Positions 30,268 through 40,193 of a stretch of 64,000 nt of DNA are shown piece after piece. Under the pieces are notes generated by a model. It was not told where the DNA came from. It saw only the letters and a list, made by a program, of their open reading frames with translations, and did not search any database. The number at the start of each line of letters is the position of its first letter. Position 1 is the stretch's first letter. Origin of the DNA: Orbaceae bacterium lpD04 (GTDB lineage: Bacteria; Pseudomonadota; Gammaproteobacteria; Enterobacterales; Orbaceae); the NCBI GenBank assembly GCA_036251935.1, contig CP133967.1, positions 2,303,488 to 2,367,487 of the forward strand, in the 5' to 3' direction. The position numbers and the translations under genes are program-made.

Positions 30268-31545
30268 TCAGTGCAATTGATTATTTTTACTTTCACTAAT
30301 TAAAAATAGCGTCGCTGCAATATCAAAAATATAGATAGAGGCAAGGAATGCAATGGCTAATGAAAACGAGTATTGCGTCGCGAGGTGAGCAACCAATATA
30401 GGCCCTAAAGCACCAATGCCGCGCCCAACATTAAAGAGTACATTTTGTGCCGTAGCCCTTATTTCAGTTGGGTAGGATTCAGAAATAACAACGCCGTAAC
30501 CCGCTAACATGCCATTAACAAATAATCCCATAAACGCGCCTGCAATTAATAACAATTCAGGAGATGCAAGCTGCGAATATAGGAGAACCATAATAAAAGC
30601 ACCAACCTGATAAATTAAAAATGTTGGTTTACGGCCTAATTTATCGGCCATTCGCCCAAATAACCAAATCCCCACACCCATGCCAATAATTGTAACCGCT
30701 GTCCACAAACTTGATTTAGTGAGTGAAAAATTAAACCGTTTTGCCATATATGTAGGTAACCAAATCATTAAACCGTAATAGCCAAGATTTTGCACCGAGG
30801 TGAGAATAATAATGCCTATTGAGTTTTTAGTTGTTTTAGCATCACGAAATAATAATTTTATTGAAAGCTGATCTTTTTTAACCGATTTTTGTTGCTGAAA
30901 AATTTTAGGTTCATGAAAACTGTTTCTGAGTAAAAATGCCACTAACGCAGGTAAAATACCGACTAAAAACATCCCTTTCCAACCAATTAAGGGAATTAAA
31001 ATTGGCGGTAAAATCGCGGCTAAAAGTACGCCACTTTGCCAACCTAAACCAACGTAAGACGCAACTCGCCCTCGCTTTTTACTTGGCCAAGCTTCAGCAA
31101 CTAGCGTCATCCCGATACCATATTCACCCCCTAACGAAAAGCCGACTAAAAAGCGGTAGATAAGTAAATCATAGTAACCAACCGATAAAAAACATAACGT
31201 GGTTGCAATAATATATAAGCCTATTCCCCACTTTAATGCTTTTACTCGGCCAAAGCGGTCACTAAATATTCCAAAAAAGATTCCACCTGCTACGGTCCCA
31301 ATCAATGTCCAAGTAACTAAGGCTGCAGCAGCGGTATCGCTAATCGATAAGGATGTGGTGATCGCGGCAATTAAAAATCCGATCATCAATAAATCAAAAC
31401 CTTCAACCATGTAACCGGTAATAGAAGTGGCAACGCTTTTGATTTGATAGCAATAAGACTCAGCATGTTGTGGATCAGTTTTAGTTAGAATAGCGGGAGA
31501 AGAATCGTCCGCATTATGTTTATCAATATCTGTTTTAGAATTCAT
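30268..31545 (-). CDS. MFS transporter (AAHS/sugar-acid symporter type)
   Basis: A 425-residue, twelve-segment major facilitator. The loop 2-3 motif GIFSDRFGRVKALK and its second-half copy GRMADKLGRKPTF are clear. The first helix GYMVEGFDLLMIGFL carries the aspartate typical of aromatic-acid and sialic-acid type proton symporters. No neighbouring catabolic gene tells the substrate. The 30-residue hydrophilic N-terminus is unremarkable. Confidence 0.8.
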   Translation of the reverse strand: MNSKTDIDKHNADDSSPAILTKTDPQHAESYCYQIKSVATSITGYMVEGFDLLMIGFLIAAITTSLSISDTAAAALVTWTLIGTVAGGIFFGIFSDRFGRVKALKWGIGLYIIATTLCFLSVGYYDLLIYRFLVGFSLGGEYGIGMTLVAEAWPSKKRGRVASYVGLGWQSGVLLAAILPPILIPLIGWKGMFLVGILPALVAFLLRNSFHEPKIFQQQKSVKKDQLSIKLLFRDAKTTKNSIGIIILTSVQNLGYYGLMIWLPTYMAKRFNFSLTKSSLWTAVTIIGMGVGIWLFGRMADKLGRKPTFLIYQVGAFIMVLLYSQLASPELLLIAGAFMGLFVNGMLAGYGVVISESYPTEIRATAQNVLFNVGRGIGALGPILVAHLATQYSFSLAIAFLASIYIFDIAATLFLISESKNNQLH

Positions 31546-31916
31546 ACTATGCTCATTACTAGCAGGACTGTTTGCAATAATGGTTTATTACAAAGGCCCT
31601 CTTTTTTGTCTCAAATTTTAGATATTATAAGCGTAAAAATCCTATTTTTTTATTAATTAAATTAATAACAGCCTTATTAATATAACGTTTATCTAATTTT
31701 TTAGATTAATATCGATTAGCTTTTTTAGGTATAAAAATTAGTGAATACCTATTTATATTATTATTGCCTATTTGATAAATTACTGATATAAAATTACTTT
31801 TTAACGTTTAAAACCAACAAGTTAAAATTTTCTAGCGCAGCTTTGATGAATTAATTATTTAAATTATGTTTAAATATCCTATAATAATGCAGTGTAATAT
31901 TACGAGGAGTAATAAT
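31546..31916. other. intergenic region between MFS gene and nfsB
   Basis: 371 extremely AT-rich bases between divergent genes. Promoters for both must lie here but no clear consensus pair stands out. No ORF, repeat or RNA gene was seen. Confidence 0.4.
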
Positions 31917-32561
31917 ATGAATATTGTTGATATTTCAAATAAACGCTATACCACCAAACATTATGATAAAAGTAAAAAAATCTCGGCTGAGCATATTGAG
32001 CAGCTGTTAACCGTGCTAAAAAATAGCCCTTCTTCAGTAAACTCGCAGCCATGGCACTTTTTTATTGCCGATAATGAAGCGGCTAAAGCAAAAATTTTAC
32101 CGGCTATCCTTGATTTTAACCATCCAAGAGTTGCTGACTCATCACATTCGATCGTATTTTGTGTTAAAGCACCAATAGATGAAGCACATTTACAAAATTT
32201 ATTAAAGCAAGAAGATAAAGACGGCCGCTTTCCTAGCGCTGACCTTAAAGAGGGTCAAGACAAAGGTCGTCGTTTTTTTGTTGAGCAAAATAGCAAAACA
32301 GCAGAAAGTCAGCTTTGCTGGGAAAGTAAACAACTTTACATTGCCTTAGGCCAGCTACTATTTGCCGCAGCGGCAATTGGAATTGACTCAACCGCGATTG
32401 AAGGATATGACGCTCTCAAGATGGACGAGATTTTAGGTTTAAAAGAAAAAGGACTTAAAAGCGTGGTCGTCGTCTCTCTTGGCTACCGTGATGTCAATGA
32501 TGGTAATGCACATAGGCCAAAATCGCGTTTACCCAATGAGCAAATTTTTACTGTTCTATAA
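31917..32561 (+). CDS. nfsB: oxygen-insensitive NAD(P)H nitroreductase
   Basis: FMN-dependent nitroreductase and dihydropteridine reductase family. The start at 31917 (MNIVDIS) follows GAGGAG and gives 214 residues, matching NfsB; an upstream ATG at 31866 has no support. The family segments SPSSVNSQPWHF, DGRF and LGLKEKGLKSVVVVSLGYR are present, as is the terminal KSRLP. It is monocistronic, with a terminator right after it. Confidence 0.92.
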   Translation: MNIVDISNKRYTTKHYDKSKKISAEHIEQLLTVLKNSPSSVNSQPWHFFIADNEAAKAKILPAILDFNHPRVADSSHSIVFCVKAPIDEAHLQNLLKQEDKDGRFPSADLKEGQDKGRRFFVEQNSKTAESQLCWESKQLYIALGQLLFAAAAIGIDSTAIEGYDALKMDEILGLKEKGLKSVVVVSLGYRDVNDGNAHRPKSRLPNEQIFTVL

Positions 32562-32566
32562 CGATA

Positions 32567-32595
32567 AAAGGCTAGAATTTTCTAGCCTTTTTTTA
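32567..32595 (+). terminator. rho-independent terminator after nfsB
   Basis: AAAGGCTAGA and TCTAGCCTTT form the stem with an ATTT loop, followed by a T-run. Confidence 0.9.
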
Positions 32596-32603
32596 TATAA
32601 AAA

Positions 32604-32647
32604 TCGTTAAAAAGTTGTTGTAACATATCATTATAGTGAAAAAACCA
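32604..32647 (+). repeat. 44-bp dispersed repeat, copy A
   Basis: Ungapped match to 45631-45674: 35 of 44 positions are identical, with conserved ends TCGTTAAAA and TGAAAAAACCA and a conserved TTGTTGTAA block. Its nature is unknown. Confidence 0.35.
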
Positions 32648-32672
32648 AACCTAATAACATGCCAACTACCGC

Positions 32673-34376
32673 TTAATCGCGCCTCATTAATAGTGCATCG
32701 CTCCAACTCTCTTTATTTGGCTCTTTTTTACGTTTAGGTACTGCCATATTAGGGTTAAAATTTGGATTAAGCTTTGGTTTTACTTTTATTGGCCGATCTA
32801 AAAATGACAATAGCATTTTGGTATAATCTTGCTGTGGCTGATTAAAGATAGTATCGCGTTTACCTTGCTCAATAATTTGCCCTTCTTTCATAACCACAAC
32901 TTGATGACATAATGAGTGGATCACCGATAAATCGTGACTAATAAATAAGTAACTTAATTGATGTTTTTGTTGTAATGATTTTAATAGCGTAATAATTTGC
33001 AGTTGCACCGTGCGATCGAGTGATGATGTTGGTTCATCTAAAATTAATAATTCTGGCTGTAAAATCAGCGCCCGAGCAATAGCAATACGCTGCCTTTGCC
33101 CGCCAGAAAACTCTAACGGATAACGATGCCGGCTGTCAGGATCAAGCCCCACTTCTTGCATAATTTCAATCACGCGCTGCACAACCTCAGATCGAGACAA
33201 CTTTTTATGGGTAACTAATCCTTCACTAATAATTTGTTCAACATTGAAACGAGGGTTAAGCGATGAGAAAGGATCTTGAAATACCACTTGGATTTTGCTA
33301 CGAAACGGCAATAGTTTCTTTTGGCTAAGCTTAATTAATTGCTGACCATTAAATACAATATCGCCTTGCGCTTTAATCAACCGTAAAATGGCCAGTGCAG
33401 TCGTACTCTTACCTGATCCAGATTCACCAACCAAGCCAACTGCTTCACCTTGATGAATAGCAAAACCAACCTCGTTGACAATCGCTCTTTTTTTATTTCT
33501 AAACAGTTTCTTTTGGCTAATAACATTAACATTGAGATGATTTACATTAAGTAAAATACCGGGCTCATCAGGTAATGGCACGGGTTCGCCTTGAGGCTCA
33601 GAATTAAGCAATAATTGTGTATAGCCATGCTCTGGGCGTAAAAAGATCCGCTGACGACTATTTAATTCAACAATTTGCCCTTGATTCATCACTGCAACTT
33701 TATCCGCAACTTTTTTTACAATGCTGAGATTATGCGTAATAAATAACATACTCATCTTTAATTCATTTTTTAGCTCTTTAAGCAGCGTAATAATTTGTGC
33801 CTGCACAGAAACATCGAGTGCGGTTGTTGGTTCATCGGCAATCAATAGTTTAGGCTGTGTCAAAATAGCCATCGCAATCATCACGCGTTGTCGTTCACCG
33901 CCTGATAATTGATGAGGATAACTATTTAATCGCTGCTTGGCATCTTTAATGCCAACCCTTGTTAAATATTCAATAATTTCAGATCGGGCTTGATGTTGAC
34001 GCATGCCTCGATGTAAAGACAATACTTCATAAAGCTGTTTTTCAATCGTATGCAAAGGGTTAAGCGATACCATCGGCTCTTGAAAGATCATACTAATTTG
34101 ATTACCACGAATCTGCCTTAATGATTTTTCATCGGCTTTAAGTAAATCTTGGTTATCAAACCATATTTCACCACTTGGGTATTGCACTTGCGATGGTGAA
34201 AGTAAACCTAGAATTGACAAGGCGGTAACTGATTTACCACTTCCAGATTCCCCCACTAATGCAAGTGTTTCCATTTCGTTAATATCAAAACTAATATGTT
34301 CAACAGCTTGACTAAAGCCTTGCGATTGCTTAAAGACGATACTTAAATCATTAACTGATAATAAAGGTGTACTCAT
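32673..34376 (-). CDS. yejF: peptide ABC transporter, double ATPase YejF
   Basis: A 567-residue fused pair of ABC ATPases. Walker A motifs (GESGSGKS) occur near residues 38 and 315 and signatures LSGGERQRV and FSGGQRQRI follow in each half. This DppDF-type fusion is characteristic of YejF. It overlaps the yejE stop by four bases and ends the yejABEF operon, which imports oligopeptides and microcin C. Confidence 0.93.
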   Translation of the reverse strand: MSTPLLSVNDLSIVFKQSQGFSQAVEHISFDINEMETLALVGESGSGKSVTALSILGLLSPSQVQYPSGEIWFDNQDLLKADEKSLRQIRGNQISMIFQEPMVSLNPLHTIEKQLYEVLSLHRGMRQHQARSEIIEYLTRVGIKDAKQRLNSYPHQLSGGERQRVMIAMAILTQPKLLIADEPTTALDVSVQAQIITLLKELKNELKMSMLFITHNLSIVKKVADKVAVMNQGQIVELNSRQRIFLRPEHGYTQLLLNSEPQGEPVPLPDEPGILLNVNHLNVNVISQKKLFRNKKRAIVNEVGFAIHQGEAVGLVGESGSGKSTTALAILRLIKAQGDIVFNGQQLIKLSQKKLLPFRSKIQVVFQDPFSSLNPRFNVEQIISEGLVTHKKLSRSEVVQRVIEIMQEVGLDPDSRHRYPLEFSGGQRQRIAIARALILQPELLILDEPTSSLDRTVQLQIITLLKSLQQKHQLSYLFISHDLSVIHSLCHQVVVMKEGQIIEQGKRDTIFNQPQQDYTKMLLSFLDRPIKVKPKLNPNFNPNMAVPKRKKEPNKESWSDALLMRRD

Positions 34377-35428
34377 CTTAATCCCCCTTTATTTGGATCA
34401 AAGGCATCTCGAACGGCTTCACCAATAAAGATCAATAACGATAGTAGCGTTGCAATAACGATAAATGCCGTAATGCCAAGCCAAGGTGCTTGGAGATTAT
34501 TTTTACCTTGCAGCAAAAGGCGTCCTAGCGACGGCGCATCGAGTGGCAAACCAAAGCCTAAAAAATCGAGTGACGTTAGTGTGGTAATTGACCCACAAAG
34601 AATAAATGGTAAAAAGGTCAATGTTGCCACCATCGCATTAGGCAGTATATGTTTAAACATAATTTTACTGTCACTAACGCCTAATGCTCTCGCTGCGCGA
34701 ACATAATCAAAATTACGAGTTCGTAAAAATTCTGCTCTAACAACACTAACTAACCCCATCCAACCGAATATAACGGTAATGGCAAGCAGCCACCAAAAAT
34801 TAAGTGGCATAATGCTCGATAATAAAATGATAACAAATAAAACGGGCAATCCACTCCAAATTTCAATAAAGCGCTGACCGAATAAATCAACGTTACCGCC
34901 GTAATAGCCTTGCAGTGCACCAATAAAAATACCGATAATAGAAGTGATTAGCGTTAACAAAATAGCAAAAAACATCGAAATTCGAAAACCATAAACAATA
35001 TTGGCAAGGACATCAAAACCAGCATCGGTGGTACCAAGCCAATGCTCAGATGATGGCGGCGTTGGGAACGTGCTTGCAGTATTATAAATAAGTGTATTAT
35101 AACTATAACGAAATGGCGGCCAAATAATAAAACCATCTTGGCGTATTTTTCGATTAATCATCGGATCTAAATAATTGGTGGTGGTATTAAACTCACCGCC
35201 AAAATCCGTTTCTGGATAATTCTTAATAATTGGAAAATAAAGCTCACCATGGTATTGAATCATAATTGGTTTATTATTAATAATCACCTCAGCAAATAAA
35301 CTAAATACAAAACAGACAATAAAGATCCATAACGAGATATAGCCTCGTCTATTTTGTTTAAAGCGCTTGATGCGTAGTTGATTGATGGATAATGGCTTAG
35401 CGGCCTGATTTATTATTGTTATCGTCAT
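34373..35428 (-). CDS. yejE: peptide ABC transporter permease YejE
   Basis: Inner-membrane permease. The start is set at 35428 (MTITI), one base after the yejB stop; the reading from 35461 would overlap yejB by 32 bases. The 351-residue protein has about six membrane segments and the permease loop ARALGVSDSKIMFKHILPNA. It has the long periplasmic N-terminal insertion typical of YejE. Confidence 0.92.
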   Translation of the reverse strand: MTITIINQAAKPLSINQLRIKRFKQNRRGYISLWIFIVCFVFSLFAEVIINNKPIMIQYHGELYFPIIKNYPETDFGGEFNTTTNYLDPMINRKIRQDGFIIWPPFRYSYNTLIYNTASTFPTPPSSEHWLGTTDAGFDVLANIVYGFRISMFFAILLTLITSIIGIFIGALQGYYGGNVDLFGQRFIEIWSGLPVLFVIILLSSIMPLNFWWLLAITVIFGWMGLVSVVRAEFLRTRNFDYVRAARALGVSDSKIMFKHILPNAMVATLTFLPFILCGSITTLTSLDFLGFGLPLDAPSLGRLLLQGKNNLQAPWLGITAFIVIATLLSLLIFIGEAVRDAFDPNKGGLR

Positions 35429-35429
35429 A

Positions 35430-36503
35430 TTAGCGCGCCTCAAAATCAATACGCGGGTCAATTAACATATAGGTTAAATCACTAAGCAATTTTGTTATTA
35501 ACCCAATTAAGGTAAAAATGTAGAGTGAACCGAAAATCACCGGATAATCACGTTGAATAATTGCCTCATAGCCGACTAAACCAAGGCCATTGAGTGAAAA
35601 GATGATCTCAATAAGTAATGCACCTGTAAATAAAATGCCGACGAAGGCCGCAGGAAATCCCGATATAATGAGTAGCGTTGCATTACGAAAAACATGGCGG
35701 TATAAAATCTGTTTTTCATTCAGGCCTTTAGCCCTCGCCGTTACCACATATTGTTTGCGCACTTCATCTAAAAAGGAGTTTTTAGTTAACATCGTCAGAG
35801 AGGCAAAGCCACTCACGACAATAGCAATCGTTGGTAAACAAATATGCCAAAAATAGTCACAAATTTTGCCCCACATACTAAGCTGATCAAAGTTAGTCGA
35901 TATGAGCCCACGTAAAGGGAAGATGCTAAAATAGCTACCACCAGCAAAGACCACAATTAATAATACTGCGAGTAAAAATGCGGGAATGGCATAACCAATA
36001 ATAATGACCATACTTGACCAAAAATCGAATTTAGAGCCGTCTTTAACTGCTTTACGAATACCTAAAGGTATTGAGATAAAATAAACCAGCAGAGTGCTCC
36101 AAAGGCCAAGTGAAATGGAAACCGGTAAGCTCTTAATAATTAAGCCAATCACTGATTCACTTTTAAAAAAACTATTACCAAAATCAAAACAGATAAAATT
36201 TTTAATCGTTTCGATATAGCGTTGCCAAACAGGCTTATCAAAGCCGTATTGTTTTTCTATTTCAGCAATAATTTGTGGATCAAGCCCTCTCGCCCCGCGG
36301 TAAATTTGTTTATTATTTATCGCTAACTCAGCCTCACCGCCTGGCAGTATAGTTTGCCCGACTTGACGACCGTTTTCGATATTCGCAATAGCCTGATCAA
36401 CTGGGCCACCTGGCGCGATTTGTACGATAAAAAAATTAATCGTTAAAATAACTAATAATGTTGGAATAATGAGTAATAATCGGCGAATAAAATAACCTAG
36501 CAT
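35430..36503 (-). CDS. yejB: peptide ABC transporter permease YejB
   Basis: A 357-residue DppB-type permease. The first helix ([19 protein letters not shown]) and the EAA-like loop [20 protein letters not shown] are clear. The periplasmic segment [15 protein letters not shown] is as in YejB. It lies 15 bases after yejA and is followed at once by yejE. Confidence 0.93.
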   Translation of the reverse strand: MLGYFIRRLLLIIPTLLVILTINFFIVQIAPGGPVDQAIANIENGRQVGQTILPGGEAELAINNKQIYRGARGLDPQIIAEIEKQYGFDKPVWQRYIETIKNFICFDFGNSFFKSESVIGLIIKSLPVSISLGLWSTLLVYFISIPLGIRKAVKDGSKFDFWSSMVIIIGYAIPAFLLAVLLIVVFAGGSYFSIFPLRGLISTNFDQLSMWGKICDYFWHICLPTIAIVVSGFASLTMLTKNSFLDEVRKQYVVTARAKGLNEKQILYRHVFRNATLLIISGFPAAFVGILFTGALLIEIIFSLNGLGLVGYEAIIQRDYPVIFGSLYIFTLIGLITKLLSDLTYMLIDPRIDFEAR

Positions 36504-36518
36504 AATAACGTGTCCTTG

Positions 36519-38501
36519 TTACTCATTGTGGTTAGGTAATTTAGCGGCATTATCGCTATCATACCACCAATTATTTAAACCAATAGTATAAAGCGGCTTA
36601 ATGGCTGGCTGAGCAAATTTATCCCAATAAGCATAGTATGTATAACGCGGATACCACATTGGGATCATCGGGTATTCTTGGGTTAAAACGCGATCTAATG
36701 CCCGCCCTAATGCTTGTAAATTGGCTTCATCATCGATGTAGTTTGGAATTTGCTCAATTAAAAAATCAATCGCAGGGTTATGTAAACGCGAAGAATTCCA
36801 CGAAGAGTCAAGATAAGCACTGCCCCATTCGACGATTAATGATGATGATGGATAGGCGTGTGCGCTATAAAGCTTTGGGATCATATCATAATCACGTTTA
36901 CGTAACCGCCGAAGGGTCTGTGCATAATCGGCGGTCGTGATGGTCATTTTTATACCCAATTTAGCCAGATTTTGTTGATAGGGGATCGCATATTTTAGAT
37001 CCGAACCCATATACGCAAGTAGCTCAAACTCAAAAGGTTCACCCGTTTGTTGATTAACTAATTGGTTATCTTTAATAACCCAACCAGCCTGTGCTAATAG
37101 CGCTTTTGCTGAGATTAAATTTTGCCGATTAAAGCCATGACCATCGCTTAGTGGAATATGATAAGCCGGCCCAAAAACTGCTTTAGGAATAATTGCCGAG
37201 AAAGGCTGTAACCATTTGAGTTCAAGTTCACTTGGCTCACCTTTTGCCGCATAAGGGGTGTTTTCAAAAAAGCTCGTAGGCTGTTTATAGCTATCATAAT
37301 AAAATGCCTGATTAAGCCAAGCGAAATCAAAGGCCAGCGTTAAGGCTTTTCTCACTCGAAGATCGCTAAAAATTGGTCGTTCAATATTAAAGGCTAACCA
37401 ACGAGTATCGATAGCGGTATTTATATCACCTTGTTTTTTAATAATAAAATTTTTATCAAATGACTTACCTTGATATTGAGTAAACCAATTTTTTGGTTGA
37501 CTCTCAGTTCTAAAATCATATTCACCGGCCTTAAATGCCTCTAAAGCGATACTATCATCTAAAAAATAATCAATTTTTTGCGCATCAAAATTATTACGCC
37601 CTTGATTAACGGGTAAATCTTTACCCCAATAACGGTTATCGCGCTGATAAATAACAAACTGCCCAAGCTTATAATCACCAACAGTATAAGGTGCGCTACC
37701 AATTGGCGGCGTAGTTAATGGCTCAGCCAAGTTTTTATCTTGCCAAAAATGCTGGGGAAATACGCTGAAATTACCAACAAAAGTTAGCAGTTGTTCACGG
37801 TTGGCTTTCGGTAATTCAAATCTTACTTTGTATTTATCAAGCGCTTTTACGATAACACCCTGATAATAGATTCGGTATTGTGATGCCCCTTCAGTCATCA
37901 TTTTATAAAAGGTAAATTCAACATCCGCCGCCGTTAATGGTACACCATCACTAAAGTGTGCAGCTGGATTTAATGTCACCTCTGCCCATTGGTATTTATC
38001 TGAATAAGTGATCGAGCTTGCCAGTAAGGGATAGTAACTACTTAGCTCATCTTCTGACTGGGTAAATAACGACTCATAAATACCGGTTGATGACCGCTCA
38101 GGAGCACCGCGACTAGCATAGCGATTTAAATTGTCATAGGTACCAATTTCAGCACGTTTTAAAATGCCACCTTTAGGGGCACTCGGATTGACATAATCAA
38201 AATGCGTAAAATCAGCTGGATACTTTGGTTCCCCAATTAACGCAAAGGTCTTACTGGTAATAATTTTTTCGCTAGAAGTGGTTGGGGCTTGAGGGATCTC
38301 AACCGTGCTATTTATCGCTGGCTCATCGCTTTGAGCTTCATCGACGATAGAGTCATCAATAATTGGCTCAGTCTTTATTACCAATGGTTGATTATTATCA
38401 ACTAATTCGGCTTCGTTAGCCATCGCAAATGGCTGGTATAAACCTGCTAATAAACCCAATAGCATCAATGACTTTGATATTATTGTTAAATAATTAAACA
38501 T
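36519..38501 (-). CDS. yejA: peptide ABC transporter substrate-binding protein YejA
   Basis: Periplasmic oligopeptide-binding protein of the SBP_bac_5 family, 660 residues from the ATG at 38501, which has GAGGGG just upstream. ATG 38516 or TTG 38519 would add a few residues and overlap aat. The signal peptide ends near PFAMANEA. SBP signatures include FADFTHFDYVN-like and GGILKRAEIGTYDNLNRYA. An acidic Pro/Glu-rich linker after the signal peptide (about 30-65) is longer than usual. It leads yejABEF. Confidence 0.92.
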   Translation of the reverse strand: MFNYLTIISKSLMLLGLLAGLYQPFAMANEAELVDNNQPLVIKTEPIIDDSIVDEAQSDEPAINSTVEIPQAPTTSSEKIITSKTFALIGEPKYPADFTHFDYVNPSAPKGGILKRAEIGTYDNLNRYASRGAPERSSTGIYESLFTQSEDELSSYYPLLASSITYSDKYQWAEVTLNPAAHFSDGVPLTAADVEFTFYKMMTEGASQYRIYYQGVIVKALDKYKVRFELPKANREQLLTFVGNFSVFPQHFWQDKNLAEPLTTPPIGSAPYTVGDYKLGQFVIYQRDNRYWGKDLPVNQGRNNFDAQKIDYFLDDSIALEAFKAGEYDFRTESQPKNWFTQYQGKSFDKNFIIKKQGDINTAIDTRWLAFNIERPIFSDLRVRKALTLAFDFAWLNQAFYYDSYKQPTSFFENTPYAAKGEPSELELKWLQPFSAIIPKAVFGPAYHIPLSDGHGFNRQNLISAKALLAQAGWVIKDNQLVNQQTGEPFEFELLAYMGSDLKYAIPYQQNLAKLGIKMTITTADYAQTLRRLRKRDYDMIPKLYSAHAYPSSSLIVEWGSAYLDSSWNSSRLHNPAIDFLIEQIPNYIDDEANLQALGRALDRVLTQEYPMIPMWYPRYTYYAYWDKFAQPAIKPLYTIGLNNWWYDSDNAAKLPNHNE

Positions 38502-38515
38502 CTTTCCCCTCACCA

Positions 38516-39208
38516 TCAATGATATTCAATAAATTGTTGGTTATAACAGTGCTCAGCAATTGAACCTGCTTGTAATTGTTTAATATTAGTAAGGTAAATA
38601 TCTCGCGATAATTCGTAAGCGCCTAACGAAGCCGTATGATCGTTAAGCACTTGGCAATCGATAAGTTTACCACCATGGCGAACAAAGTGCTGGCAAAAGG
38701 CATATAAACCAATTTTAGAAGCGTTGGTTTGGGTACTAAACATTGACTCGCCACAAAACAATGCTCCTTGCGCAACGCCATATAATCCGCCGATGAGATT
38801 ATTATTTTGCCAAACTTCAACCGAATGGGCAAAGCCTAATTGATGTAATTTAATATAGGCCTCAATCATATCACTCGTAATCCACGTTTCATCATGGTTA
38901 TTTTCACAGCCTTCTATCACGGCGATAAAATTAGTGTTGATACTCACGCGATAATCATTGTGATTTAAAAATTTTTTAAATGAACGGCTGCAATGAAACT
39001 GCAAAGGATCAAGTACAGCCCTTGGATCAGGAGACCACCATAAAATGGGTTCACCATCACTAAACCAAGGAAATATACCCTGCTTGTAAGCAGTAAGTAA
39101 CCGCCTAGGTGATAAATCCCCTCCTACTGCAAGTAGGCCATTTGGATCGATTAATCCATCATAGGGATCAGGAAATGTTAACGAATCATCTAAAACATGG
39201 AGCGGCAC
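38516..39208 (-). CDS. aat: leucyl/phenylalanyl-tRNA--protein transferase
   Basis: Adds Leu or Phe to proteins with N-terminal Arg or Lys, marking them for ClpS-ClpAP in the N-degron pathway. It has 230 residues with the signatures [15 protein letters not shown] and [10 protein letters not shown], then [19 protein letters not shown]. Its stop is within 15 bases of the yejA start, so it may be co-transcribed with the yej peptide importer. The usual neighbour clpA is not in this window. Confidence 0.95.
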   Translation of the reverse strand: MPLHVLDDSLTFPDPYDGLIDPNGLLAVGGDLSPRRLLTAYKQGIFPWFSDGEPILWWSPDPRAVLDPLQFHCSRSFKKFLNHNDYRVSINTNFIAVIEGCENNHDETWITSDMIEAYIKLHQLGFAHSVEVWQNNNLIGGLYGVAQGALFCGESMFSTQTNASKIGLYAFCQHFVRHGGKLIDCQVLNDHTASLGAYELSRDIYLTNIKQLQAGSIAEHCYNQQFIEYH

Positions 39209-39323
39209 AATATATAGCCCAAATTACATTAGTTATCAATATTTTGAGCTATTATACATAAAATTTGGCCTAAAAACTTGCATTTTATGTGATTAACATG
39301 GAACTAAAGCATGCGATATTAAC

Positions 39324-40172
39324 TTAATCTTCACTAATAACGCGTTGCTGCTGAATACCTAATTTTTCTATTCCTAAGCGCATAATTTGCCCAGCCTTTA
39401 AAAAGATAGGGTCTGGTTTAATACCAAGCCCTACTCCAGATGGCGTTCCTGTTGAAATAATATCACCAGACTGTAAACTCATAAATTGACTAACATAACT
39501 AATTAGCTGCTTAACACTAAAAATCATATCATCAGTATTACCATGTTGATAGCGTTTACCGTCAACTTCCAGCCATAACTCAAGCTTTTGTGGGTCAGCA
39601 ATTTCATCGTAGGTAACAAGCCAAGGACCTATGGGGCCAAAGGTATCACAACCTTTACCTTTATCCCAAGTACCGCCTCGATGGCTTTGATATTCACGTT
39701 CTGATATATCATTCACAACGCAATATCCCGCAACATAAGATAGCGCCTCATCTTGCGCAATATATTTTCCAGCTTTACCAATAACTACCCCTAACTCAAC
39801 CTCCCAATCGGTATGAGTCGATCCCCTTGGTAATAAAACATCATCATTAGCCCCACTAATAGCGCTCGTCCACTTATTAAAAATAATCGGCTCTTGAGGA
39901 ATTTTAGCGCCAGTCTCTTTAGCATGCTCTTTGTAGTTGAGCCCAATACAGATAAATTTTCCAACTTTTCCAATACACGCAGCGATTGGGTGTGGATTTT
40001 GTACGATAGGTAATGTTGATAAATCAAGCTGCTGCAATTTATTAATAAGTGCAAAATTTAGCGTGGTTGAATCAATGTCAGAAATAATAGAACTTAAATC
40101 CCGAACTTGGTCTTTTTCATCAAGTATTGCGGGTTTTTCTTGCCCTTTTATACCATAACGTAATAATCTCAT
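39324..40172 (-). CDS. fumarylacetoacetate hydrolase-family protein
   Basis: A 282-residue FAH-domain enzyme. The core GLNYKEHAKETG, the metal-binding DWEVELGVVIG and STGTPSGVGLG are characteristic and the metal acids are in place. Length and the N-terminal domain resemble ureidoglycolate lyase or 2,4-diketo-3-deoxy-fuconate hydrolase types. Substrate cannot be told. It precedes the phosphatase gene on the same strand with a 21-base gap, so they may share a transcript. Confidence 0.82.
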   Translation of the reverse strand: MRLLRYGIKGQEKPAILDEKDQVRDLSSIISDIDSTTLNFALINKLQQLDLSTLPIVQNPHPIAACIGKVGKFICIGLNYKEHAKETGAKIPQEPIIFNKWTSAISGANDDVLLPRGSTHTDWEVELGVVIGKAGKYIAQDEALSYVAGYCVVNDISEREYQSHRGGTWDKGKGCDTFGPIGPWLVTYDEIADPQKLELWLEVDGKRYQHGNTDDMIFSVKQLISYVSQFMSLQSGDIISTGTPSGVGLGIKPDPIFLKAGQIMRLGIEKLGIQQQRVISED

Positions 40173-40193
40173 CTGCTTATGTCCTCTCTAATT

